Of a stretch of 47,145 nt of DNA, positions 27,101 through 32,811 are shown one piece after another (the stretch's first letter is position 1; each line of letters starts with the position of its first letter). Below the pieces are notes generated by a model. That model was not told the DNA's origin. It was given only the letters and a program-made list of their open reading frames with translations, and made no database searches. Made by a program: the position numbers and the translations under genes. This DNA is from Oscillospiraceae bacterium. GTDB taxonomy: Bacteria > Bacillota > Clostridia > Oscillospirales > CAG-272. Location of the stretch: NCBI GenBank assembly GCA_015064355.1, contig SVSJ01000021.1, forward strand, positions 1 to 47,145, read 5' to 3'.

Positions 27101-29753
27101 CAAGGAAGTGCATGAGTTTGAGCTGGTTGGCGAGATAACAAAGGAAAACGCCGACGACTACGGACACACATGGGAGAAGCTGACCGAGAAGACATCGGAT
27201 ATCCCGCTGGGCTTTGAACCATCAAGCTACAAGTCATACATTGAGCTGATCACCGGCAAGGAAGTTCTGTTCTGGGAAAAGATATTCGTTAATCCCATGT
27301 ACCTCTATTTCGTTCCCATCGAGAGCGGTGCGAAGGAGTTCAGCGTTTACAGCTATACCGATTACTCAAGTGTATCTTATAAAGAGGGTGAAGGCTTACA
27401 CGAGCTCAAGTTCGCCCTCCCTACTGACATTCCCTACGACACAGCAGAAATCGTCTGGACAGGCGGCGGTGGCGGCAGCGGTGAATTCCAGTTTGTCGTA
27501 AAGCTGACCCGTGGCAATGACGTAACCTATATTTCCTACAACAATTTCAGCTATCAAAACAGCGTTCTTGAATTCGAGTACGCGGGAGTGGTTTCAGACT
27601 ACGACCTCGCAAATCTCGCCGCGTCCTACCCTGCCACCTTTATGGTAGAAACCTATCACGAAGCCGAGCGGATCTACTCATTGTTCACAGGATATGGCGC
27701 AATTAAGTATTTCGATGAGGTTATCGAGTACAACGGTATGCCGTACCAAAGATGCAATATGCCGGAGTTTTCAAGCCTTGCAGAGCTGAGGAACTTAGTA
27801 AACCGCTACTTCTCCGACGAGCTGACAGACGCACTTATGAATAAGACTGTCGGCCTCGAGGGGTGGCCCCTTTACATTGAGCAGAACGGCAAGCTTTACA
27901 GATTCGGCGGCTACGTGGCACAATGGGGCGGAATACCCGAGGATTACAATTGGGAAGTGCTCCTTTATTCAGGTGGCGAGTACAGTACCAAGGTGACCGC
28001 CACCGAGACGTTCTACGAAAAAACTGTCACCACCAGTGCAACCTGCAAATACGTGGTTGAACCCGAAGGATACATCCGGTTCACTGAGTTTCCGCTTATG
28101 ATTGAGAAGCTGTGGAATGTGTTCGCAGATGGTCCGTATGAGGTTTCCGAAGCAGCTGTTGCCCAGAATGCTTGTATGGACGCACTCTTCAACAACCGGG
28201 CTCTGCGCTTTACGGCAACCGGTGAGGAGATGTATATCAAGGATTATCTTGGAAAAAGCAATGACACGGTAGTGAAATACGCCATAATAGATTTGAACGG
28301 GGACAACAAGCGCGAGATCGTTGCGGGCGACTCAAACGGCAACTATCTGGTTCTTCACTACGGTGACGATACGGTTTACGCTTGCAGCGTTCCATACAGA
28401 GGCTTTCTGAATCCCAAAGCGGACGGAACGTTTGAGGTTTCGGCAGGCGCAAGTGACAATGGAGTATACAAAATGGAATTTGTCTCCGGTGAATGCATCC
28501 AAACACAGCTTGCGTACTATCGTGCTGATTTCTCGCAGACTGTTGAATACTACTACCTTGGCAGCAATACCGCAACTAAGGAGCAGTATGATGCGTTTAT
28601 GGATGATCAAAGAAAGAAGCCTGACCTTGAATGGATTGAGGGGAACATCAATTACAGCGCAGAAGAATCACGCCCCATACTCGACGTATTCATGGAGATA
28701 CTGGCAGGCAAGCGAAAAATGTTTTTTCCATCCTCAAATGAGTCGCAATATATAAATGAGTATACCGAGGGTACAGAGTTGTCAATAAACAAGTTTTCTA
28801 TACTTGACCTGAATGGGGATGACGTGCCCGAAATGGTGCTGAATGTTAACCATGGTACACTTGAAGATTACGCGCGAACAGTGTTATACTACGAAAACGG
28901 TATAGTATACGCTCACGCCTTCCCGTACCGGGGATTTTCTTCACTGAAGTCGGATGGAACCTTCCATTATTCCGGTGGTGTTTCAAATAATGGAACAGGC
29001 AAACTCAACTTTTCAGGAATTTCTTACACAATAACAAGGCTTGCTTATTGTGAGTCCGATCCGAACAACGGGAACAAAGTTTCCTTCTACGTAGACAACA
29101 AGTCCGTTTCAAAAGAAGAGTTCTCTGCTTATGAGGCAGCGCAAGATCAAAAGCAGGACGCGACTTGGACTGAGTATGACAGCGAAGCAGGCGGTGACAT
29201 TGCGTATCCTGCTATCTTGGATATTCAACGTTTTGAGATTATGGGCAAAGAGGCTTACTATTATGCATTGTCATCTGACGCAAATATCGCAGACCCGGAA
29301 AATAACCTATTGTACCGAGAGCACAACAGCGTTTGGTTCGGTAATGGCCGGTGGAGATTGTATGCATTCCTTGGTGACAACTGGACGATAGATGAAATTT
29401 TTGAGATCTACAAAATTGAATCGTCGGTAAGTATTCGCGAAATTTCCTCAAAAGAGCGAGACACATCAAATGAATATTTGCTCGAGGATCTTTCAGTAAT
29501 ATCAGATGTGTTCTCAATATTAGAGAAATCTAAAACCGTATCCCTAAGCACCTGGCAAAAGACAAATACTTCAGAGTTGTACAATGAAAATAATATCGTT
29601 CTTGATATTTGCTTTGTCACAGTACATGGTGAGACGTTGGAGTTAAGATTATTCCCGTACGCAGATTGCATGATTCAGGAGGATGAGTGTGTATTCGTGT
29701 TGAATGACGGAGACGGAGAAATACTATTCCAGCTTCTTGTGGGAACTCCGTAA
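18183..29753 (+). CDS. Giant M56/BlaR1-type sensor protease with ~3,450-residue extracellular region
   Basis: One uninterrupted frame of 3,856 residues. The N-terminus is a standard BlaR1/M56 unit: TM1 (about 10-28), TM2 (38-58), a Pro/Thr/Asn-rich loop (about 75-165) and TM3 (178-205). A cytosolic zinc protease domain follows, with HEVTH at 279-283, WFNPL and the third ligand Glu before SCDE, then TM4 (384-403). Ordinary BlaR1 has about 250 residues after TM4; this has nearly 3,450. I can see: a RsiV/DUF3298-like part (about 410-650); four related repeats starting near 766, 1138, 1498 and 1897; an unassigned 2290-3150 region; an IseA-like domain (about 3159-3310); and two FG-GAP-like units (DLNGDNKREI, about 3364; DLNGDDVPEM, about 3539). 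It would sense something at the cell surface and trigger BlaI cleavage. GGAGG lies six bases before the ATG. Confidence 0.85.
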   Translation: MLNFFLDILEITAGTSLLVLLMLLILRLVGKKFTAKCRYILWTLVLVRLAIPFSFNMLPALIEVPVEPTIIEHEVLGEITDNPPVEYEPVQTTPAETNPGVHEQIPSAPVIPTVPTNPTVPTNPVNPINPTVPENPTTPTFPNPGTTINPGVQDETPPEPVVVPEVPEEPVIEEEPISWIQILDIASVVYVACGVVFLLWNLISYTLYTRKILRGARLPDERTLAVYNSICKKENLKNPPALLVSPAVNSPAAFGIFRRKILLPDIPFTQNGLAGTLFHEVTHCKRGDLYIKVIELVARSFHWFNPLAHVSAFRCEMEMEMSCDETVLNGCNDDARAAYGEVMLDIIRRCRRNRGALTTHFNPKKSSVKARFANIIYGSGKRRGRILIAVCLILCLIAGTIVACTTGDDSPKLKEYKINVLVDEEVDGADGYNRDIHIIEVEIDSEHEAEINKTISAYFLDTYNSYMNSAGNAYDFPYQLIDTSYSVKSNILAITGVSRYSATSVPSSFVRSVFYDLENDKMCTVEEYFEATGLDWAKANNQAEKLLQTHSQYEHLVWEINGVIYNEADEPVLVVKADNTNPDSEQIKHVYLIGYDFDEYCETNYNDHFDGFDEIVWQDIPIKMNISCPTDELLESYDKTKIIDATSDEYAVYLSVTSNVDVEGAYITELVWNDATLTDSKPLCKIDLKAGVPQIIAVSFPGVLGNRALTYYDTYGVYRRYEITRSGEDGTPLLVEIEYSSLSEDFVGSDLGDVLTPPLVDPKTYVNVTSNPGNLNFKTIVLPFNYFSDLYEFDEDHYIIATYNIEKDANRTPLRYSDYTFYLINTATGTLEDALTLGTLLHRPTQRHYVSDGLVLFDLEYDDVARLYNVPAAYKITVQNGRLNITETSVTPFPFYDEKLVSPDGRYTVYHVVDSGSGSGGIEVLHKGLLEAERILTNVMEGDPGVTNLGDVTGYSPVQFIDDHRLLYHIGGWEWTQGYGIYDLATGEKTEFRNGYAAIGYMDGIVYLSRSSGYETVAWYGDTLAGGELTMLASVDEVGDTAVFHVTSPYQFKFAGTNWRTIYSVNSIAGTLGKEQVDIELYSLDLRKHSPNEEKKPLAEVSYNASNAEIYSISHNNTETVIIFAEGVEMPPQPVDTVKVISNPGGLKLKNINIPKADKKAIFSFNDRYIIVVTANTTQNKDSNGTNLVKDLMLYLIDIEDGKMVGYRSLSGQYFPWSQRYTDDGVILYTAIRFDTGWELESAYLVTFDINGINVTETQFEEFPRYTSRIVSPDGQYIVYAVDDDLDEHGGIDVVYPDGSRKRVMEDLPFSEYGLQGCNYFTPQQFIDNTRFIYSSTDGIGIYDVSTGNDTTLALNGDYWGYADGYIYYSLSKGYAQSELWKCDTSGEKTQIASLDENADVPQLNDSNTYCFRDGKWFEYHGVSANSSSWPKNGDFAKVTVYSEDMTEELAVLEYTFDSGLWHQTLFAFDNTINVLTYGDYKLSPSDETANYNPADYVNVISNPGGLDVYTVTIPAQINNHQAFAECIRYDDRYVLCLTHNYSYDEVTRESTRSNFHLYVVDTANGTIIHSQSLDCTGTPHEFVYTSDGRAVLANMQNNDGVLTFMCAHAVEIYDGIVTVIDTEIDYFPHYTSKVTSPDGKYTAYYVLDDTDGHGGIELHRINGSVKRIRENYVVLSGEDISSDVYGCLKSYSPVGFLDAKHLVIYVGHYESAGTYEIYNVETGETISRAQPDFKTGDDGAQYKVRYSPVMIVDGWMYLANSELRNENGMFERCGVSKIDLDGNLVEIAHKYDTKGVFALPNDLVWMNNGGSTWEMYNNNYNGWSLERKEYFESMDYRINKTIYSADFVPLLEIEYPFFYGSQMEDVYTYRFGGACTVITFTEGDPLPDTPKQNNPVTVISNPKGYSVQTVYIPAGGDGSATGYKYSDGMKLYMTKDNVTDETGYVKAYTNIKLYLVDMDHARIVGECAIDGEYRLDNISYETSGNGIILRDVEFTHDRGYLVHGAFHILYSGGELTATKIDADAYYLPEYANAYPQYDEPVRGNASDGVYIAYKTTDDGVGRGGIDLKAPDGTVKRILTNLVLDDAGGNLSDVTSYTPVGFIPANAYDGAARLVYNIGAYEGAGKGFGIYNVHTGEREEFIHMNYRAVDVWSNNIYFEEYKRTDEGYSESYRLWKRDRNGNMTLLWSVEPADGAAYHEGEPFPSFNDGLWSFYSYPNMPVPDYLTRRSTYVQQEIRHGDNFDPIVTVRYPSIGSYTSNFGVSTMGQVTVVLPVPEEMIPQNVTTVEFETVDGLLEKFADEINGFARGVYARQEFLDAVDEFINPGKYQGKMTKSRYAALSGMGAKDFSATYDKRSGRMYLTFTVTGEPVGTLKKGVNTAEVCENMYGIGVLCGDTSGNNANEARSAVSKYLGWIGNNGLPDSSVEKELVFTDYMASCLNDIGKTPTRDAIVDYAERCFGISGYSPLNNQFDENGNHVQLGYGLGVTNFIITSDTVVNGVHTVTVDFFSDSYYQEKKSTVNYRVTKLQDGAWKFIDVAEADNSTNHTNDAYSNVEFFTYTWNIASENDISIDIPSYCFLYNGCFVEPNNYAQSSDNVTRVLLTSYPHTLEEFEKGVETRETQRVDVTVPITVTANDGTQIKGFYGDAELGGENIRLYVFYIPNKFGLDAYALHLWQRLDFDGKDYFDNVVTPIVKSVNIVESSDVISEIETSIDIYERYGIKVRLPYFLYTEAGVGTYLRAVSYINPDKLEENEIASFYQTYMMEKGLGHLYSIVRHTATEAFDSISYEKAVEYFAYDDTYFYGILRPSDAQWDTTNESMRGEYEKLSEKSDDVVKLFIDANAGLTQCSHNEAVNKITDDKLEIQLQFNPEKYASEIAKMSGRIVTACGNTMGNSVYYYYPMLMPNDKQVTVYYTKDFGLSVYTTRAPLPEGIEFTYGKVVDAYHGNSGESIFVLRLENGDKVTFWHYMNFADKEVHEFELVGEITKENADDYGHTWEKLTEKTSDIPLGFEPSSYKSYIELITGKEVLFWEKIFVNPMYLYFVPIESGAKEFSVYSYTDYSSVSYKEGEGLHELKFALPTDIPYDTAEIVWTGGGGGSGEFQFVVKLTRGNDVTYISYNNFSYQNSVLEFEYAGVVSDYDLANLAASYPATFMVETYHEAERIYSLFTGYGAIKYFDEVIEYNGMPYQRCNMPEFSSLAELRNLVNRYFSDELTDALMNKTVGLEGWPLYIEQNGKLYRFGGYVAQWGGIPEDYNWEVLLYSGGEYSTKVTATETFYEKTVTTSATCKYVVEPEGYIRFTEFPLMIEKLWNVFADGPYEVSEAAVAQNACMDALFNNRALRFTATGEEMYIKDYLGKSNDTVVKYAIIDLNGDNKREIVAGDSNGNYLVLHYGDDTVYACSVPYRGFLNPKADGTFEVSAGASDNGVYKMEFVSGECIQTQLAYYRADFSQTVEYYYLGSNTATKEQYDAFMDDQRKKPDLEWIEGNINYSAEESRPILDVFMEILAGKRKMFFPSSNESQYINEYTEGTELSINKFSILDLNGDDVPEMVLNVNHGTLEDYARTVLYYENGIVYAHAFPYRGFSSLKSDGTFHYSGGVSNNGTGKLNFSGISYTITRLAYCESDPNNGNKVSFYVDNKSVSKEEFSAYEAAQDQKQDATWTEYDSEAGGDIAYPAILDIQRFEIMGKEAYYYALSSDANIADPENNLLYREHNSVWFGNGRWRLYAFLGDNWTIDEIFEIYKIESSVSIREISSKERDTSNEYLLEDLSVISDVFSILEKSKTVSLSTWQKTNTSELYNENNIVLDICFVTVHGETLELRLFPYADCMIQEDECVFVLNDGDGEILFQLLVGTP
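20478..25013 (+). repeat. Four in-frame ~1.1-kb repeats encoding propeller-like modules
   Basis: Within the giant gene, protein repeats begin with V-x-V-[IT]-S-N-P-[GK]-[GNY] at about 20478, 21594, 22674 and 23871 (periods 372, 360 and 399 codons). Each contains a TolB-like SPDGxYxxY segment (ASDG in the fourth), then GGI-x(6-8)-DG or similar, then SYSPVGF- or YxPxQF-like and IYNVxTGE-like segments. Conservation is at protein level; the DNA copies have diverged, so the duplications are old. Repeat 2 is more AT-rich than the others. Confidence 0.75.
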
Positions 29754-29801
29754 CAAGACAAGTTATACCACGTTGAAATAATCCATTGAGTGAATAAGAT
29801 A

Positions 29802-30191
29802 ATGAAAACGAATACATACGAAGAAATCTGCTCACAGTGTATTGACACAATGTATCACATAGCCTACGTTGCTCTGGCCGATGAAAGAATCGCAGAAGAG
29901 ATAGTGACAAAGGTTTGTGTCTCCGGTGTGCACAAGTGTAACAAAGAGGATGCGGAGGCAATAATGTTTAGGTTATTTTCCGATCTTTACCGCAGGTGCA
30001 AACGAAAGCTGTGTCTTCATAAGCCCGCCACCCACCCCCTTCCCCCGCTTTTGCAGATGCTGACGAATCACGACCGACTTATTCTGGCGATATACTTTTT
30101 GTCTGGTCTGTCACAAGATAACGTCAGCCGGATCGTCGGAGTATCGGAAGAAAAGCTGGAAACTGAGGTCAGGGAGATCTGCGTCATATAA
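29802..30191 (+). CDS. Small sigma-70-like protein, degenerate ECF type
   Basis: Protein of 129 residues starting 48 bases after the giant gene, probably in the same transcript. The N-terminal half (CIDTMYHIAYVALADERIAEEIV) resembles ECF sigma region 2 in weakened form. The C-terminal half (LTNHDRLILAIYFLSGLSQDNVSRIV) follows the region 4 pattern, with a helix-turn-helix-like end. It is much shorter than a normal ECF factor (~180) and the region 2.4 determinants are not recognisable, so it may be a decoy, regulator or decaying copy. The start is uncertain: ATG 29802 and GTG 29790 are both possible and neither has a clear ribosome site. Confidence 0.6.
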   Translation: MKTNTYEEICSQCIDTMYHIAYVALADERIAEEIVTKVCVSGVHKCNKEDAEAIMFRLFSDLYRRCKRKLCLHKPATHPLPPLLQMLTNHDRLILAIYFLSGLSQDNVSRIVGVSEEKLETEVREICVI

Positions 30192-30212
30192 ACAACCGAA
30201 CAAGATAAAACT

Positions 30213-30245
30213 AAAGGGAGCCGCTTTCGACTCCCTTGTTTTTTG
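30213..30245. terminator. Terminator between convergent genes
   Basis: Hairpin AAGGGAG...CTCCCTT followed by GTTTTTTGG, ending the blaI-giant gene-sigma-like transcript. The stem may also serve the opposing BspA-like gene, whose stop is at 30248. Confidence 0.75.
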
Positions 30246-30247
30246 GG

Positions 30248-32092
30248 TTAATAACACACAACCGTGCCGGATTTGGTTATTGTACCGTCGGTGCAGTAGA
30301 TAGTGTAGTCAGGGGTGTTTTCATCCCAGCAATTACCTTTGCTTATTTTTTCCCACTGCTCTGTTGTGCCGTTATAGTTGATCTTGCCAAGCTTTTTACA
30401 GTCAACAAAGGCGTATTCTCCCATGCTTTCAACTGCACTCGATAGTGTAACCGTCTCAAGCGCATCACAGCCCCAGAACGCTCTCCAGCCAATCTTAGCA
30501 GAGCCTATAACTGCGGTCTCAAGGCTGTCACAATCGTGGAAGGCGCTTGAATCAATATAAGTAACGGTTTCGGGTATCTCGATACTTGTTAATCCTGAAT
30601 ACGTAAAGGCTGACGCGCCTATGGTTTTAAGTGTTGACGGAATTTTGATACTTGTCAAGCTGTGGCAGTGTCCAAAGGCGTATGCGATAGACTCCAGTCC
30701 TTCCGGCAGTTCGATCTCCGGCAGGCTGCTGCATCCCCAAAATGCATTGTCAAGGCTCTTGATATTTTTTGATAATACTACGGATTTAAGTCCCGAGCAG
30801 TCGATAAATGCGTATTCCCCAATCATTGTAACGCTGTCGGGAATTACGATGGATGTCAGCGCCTTGCACTCGGAAAATGATGCGTAACCGATGTACGTAA
30901 CATTTTCAGGGAAGTTGATTTCTGCAAGTGAATGACACCAGCGGAATGCGCGGTCCTCAATTCGGATTATTGAATCCGGCAGGGTCACGGAGGTTATGTT
31001 TTTGTTTGACGCAAACACTCCAACGCCAATTATTGTTACGGGAAGTCCGTTGTATATTTCCGGAATTACGATTGTTTTATCTGTACACGAGCCTATGGAC
31101 GCCAAGGTGTAGGTGAAGCCGTCGGAATTGAGCGTGAAAGTAAAGATAGACGGTAAAATCTCTTCTTCAATCACAGCAGAACAAACGGTACAAGCTATGT
31201 ATCTGTGTCCGTCTTCAGCATACGTAGGGGCAATGTCTTCAATCCAATCACCCGGCGTGTGACCTGTTTTTGGAAGCACCTCTTGTGCAACAAATACCTC
31301 GTTACACACGGAACAATGCTTGCCCTCGCTCAAACCGTCCTTAAGGCAAGTCGGCTCAACTCCAGGGTCTGTTACTTCGTTGTGACCGAGAGCTTCTTCG
31401 GTTTCTATTGAAAATTCATCGCCGCAAATGGAGCAAGAGAAAATTGTTAAACCTGGAGTGGTGCAGGTGGGCTGCTGTATCGATGTGCTGTATATATGAT
31501 AGTGATCATATAGAACAGAAACAGAGGATTTATTATAGTTGTTATCGCTGGTGATGATCACCAAATCGCGAACATCGAAACAACCGTCACCGTTGATGTC
31601 TGCTTCCTTGCATATCGCATCGCCGAATGACAAATTGTACGTATCGGAGGATGTGAGGGCAACAACGTCCTTCAGATCCACGCAGCCGTCGGCATTCACG
31701 TCCCCTGCAAGCAATTTGATATTTGATACCTCAGTTGAGGCGTGTTCTGTCAAATCAATATTGGCATCGCTCACCGTAATATTTACAACTTTATATGAAA
31801 GGTGTCCCGTTTTACGGATCATTAGATCGTATGTACCTGCGGCAACACCGGTGAATTCAAAGCTCTGAATGACCGTTTCAGCGGAAGAAACCGTTTCAAC
31901 GGCAGCGGTATATTTTGTTTCTTCTCCCACCACAAGACAAGCCTCAATATCCGAATTTGGATTGTAGCTTTCGACCTCTCCGGTGATGGTAATACCTTGG
32001 TTCGGTTCAGTCTCATTCGCAAATGCAATGCTCGACAAAAGGCACGAGCAAACAATGAGTGCTGCAATAAAGAAAAGAAGCTTTCGTCTCAT
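30248..32092 (-). CDS. Secreted BspA-type leucine-rich-repeat protein with dockerin-like module
   Basis: Exported protein of 614 residues. Signal peptide at 1-25 (LLFFIAALIVCSCLLSSIAFA). A carboxypeptidase-regulatory-like beta domain lies at about 32-120 (ITGEVESYNPNS to AGTYDLMIRKTGHLSYK). A dockerin-like pair of calcium loops follows at about 128-195 (DVNADGCVDLKD, DINGDGCFDVRD). Two Cys-rich repeats (PTCTTPGLTIFSCSICG; PTCLKDGLSEGKHCSVC) occupy about 196-320, and then come about ten LRR_5/BspA repeats (SVTLPDSIIRIEDRAFRWC, SIVIPDSVTMIGEYAF and so on). BspA proteins usually mediate surface adhesion. The N-terminal two modules closely match the C-terminus of the transglutaminase-like protein at 43483-45252. 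AGGAGA lies eight bases before the ATG. Confidence 0.87.
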   Translation of the reverse strand: MRRKLLFFIAALIVCSCLLSSIAFANETEPNQGITITGEVESYNPNSDIEACLVVGEETKYTAAVETVSSAETVIQSFEFTGVAAGTYDLMIRKTGHLSYKVVNITVSDANIDLTEHASTEVSNIKLLAGDVNADGCVDLKDVVALTSSDTYNLSFGDAICKEADINGDGCFDVRDLVIITSDNNYNKSSVSVLYDHYHIYSTSIQQPTCTTPGLTIFSCSICGDEFSIETEEALGHNEVTDPGVEPTCLKDGLSEGKHCSVCNEVFVAQEVLPKTGHTPGDWIEDIAPTYAEDGHRYIACTVCSAVIEEEILPSIFTFTLNSDGFTYTLASIGSCTDKTIVIPEIYNGLPVTIIGVGVFASNKNITSVTLPDSIIRIEDRAFRWCHSLAEINFPENVTYIGYASFSECKALTSIVIPDSVTMIGEYAFIDCSGLKSVVLSKNIKSLDNAFWGCSSLPEIELPEGLESIAYAFGHCHSLTSIKIPSTLKTIGASAFTYSGLTSIEIPETVTYIDSSAFHDCDSLETAVIGSAKIGWRAFWGCDALETVTLSSAVESMGEYAFVDCKKLGKINYNGTTEQWEKISKGNCWDENTPDYTIYCTDGTITKSGTVVCY

Positions 32093-32146
32093 TTGGTGAT
32101 TCTCCTGCAGAAATATCTATTTTCAAAGCGAACTTTTTTAAATATT

Positions 32147-32174
32147 ATTATACAATAATATCATTATACATCAA
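32147..32174 (-). promoter_or_regulatory. Possible promoter of the BspA-like gene
   Basis: Minus strand -35 TTGATG (32174-32169) and -10 TATAAT (32152-32147) with a 16-bp spacer in AT-rich sequence. A second TATAAT lies just upstream, so the exact choice is uncertain. Confidence 0.5.
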
Positions 32175-32221
32175 TTTGAGGAAAAAGCAAAGAGGATTTT
32201 TGGAAAAGAAGTCGCAAATTG

Positions 32222-32263
32222 TCTTAACAAAAATCAGAACCACCGGTTAAACAGATGGTTCTG
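32222..32263 (-). terminator. Terminator of the small membrane protein gene
   Basis: On the minus strand, a perfect 9-bp stem TCAGAACCA/TGGTTCTGA with a 13-base loop is followed by TTTTTGTT, about 55 bases beyond the gene's stop codon. Confidence 0.8.
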
Positions 32264-32316
32264 ACTCGAATATTCTTACGGATACCCCTCTGATCAAGGG
32301 TAGTATTTGATTAATC

Positions 32317-32715
32317 TCAAAATATCAGCGCTGCGATAGCGGGAATCGCAAGGATGGCAACGATAATTGCAAGGGTAATGAGAAGTTTTTTGGGGAAGGA
32401 CTTGATTCCAGCCTTTCTCTTGATGTCCCATACTGCGATTTTACGACTAAGTTCAAACTTGTCACAAATGATACCGAGGAAGAAGGACGCGATCCAAAGA
32501 AGGATGCATATGATACCTGCTATACCTATGATATTGCTTTTGATTTCAGCAAGAAAGCTTATCTCGCTTACGCAGTAGTAAAAGTAAAGCAAAAGTGCCA
32601 TTGATACGATAAAGCCGCAAACTACTTTAGAGGATGAGTGGCACATCTCGTCAAATGCTGTTGCCAATTTCGAGTGTTCGTATTTTGTGTAGGTGTAAGG
32701 AACTTTGATAGACAT
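32317..32715 (-). CDS. Small membrane protein of unknown function
   Basis: Not recognised. It has 132 residues and three predicted membrane segments: VVCGFIVSMALLLYFYYCV (about 31-49), NIIGIAGIICILLWIASFFLG (about 61-81) and a C-terminal one, LLITLAIIVAILAIPAIAAL (about 111-130). Between segments 2 and 3 is a basic loop (FELSRKIAVWDIKRKAGIKSFPKK). The N-terminal 30 residues are hydrophilic. AGGAGA precedes the ATG, and an extended -10 (TGTTATAAT, minus strand, around 32762-32770) suggests its own weak promoter just downstream of the GH95 gene. No strong terminator separates it from GH95, so co-transcription is also possible. Confidence 0.7.
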   Translation of the reverse strand: MSIKVPYTYTKYEHSKLATAFDEMCHSSSKVVCGFIVSMALLLYFYYCVSEISFLAEIKSNIIGIAGIICILLWIASFFLGIICDKFELSRKIAVWDIKRKAGIKSFPKKLLITLAIIVAILAIPAIAALIF

Positions 32716-32811
32716 AATTTTTTCTCCTGTTTTTTTAGCGTTGTTCGTTGTTTACGAGCACATTATAACACAAGAAAAATTCTGTTTTTGCAAAAGGTTT
32801 CCAATACAAGC

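Noticed and set aside
17800-29753. Beta-lactam resistance operon
   Set aside because: blaI and an M56 protein are present but no beta-lactamase gene or penicillin-binding sensor domain was recognised.
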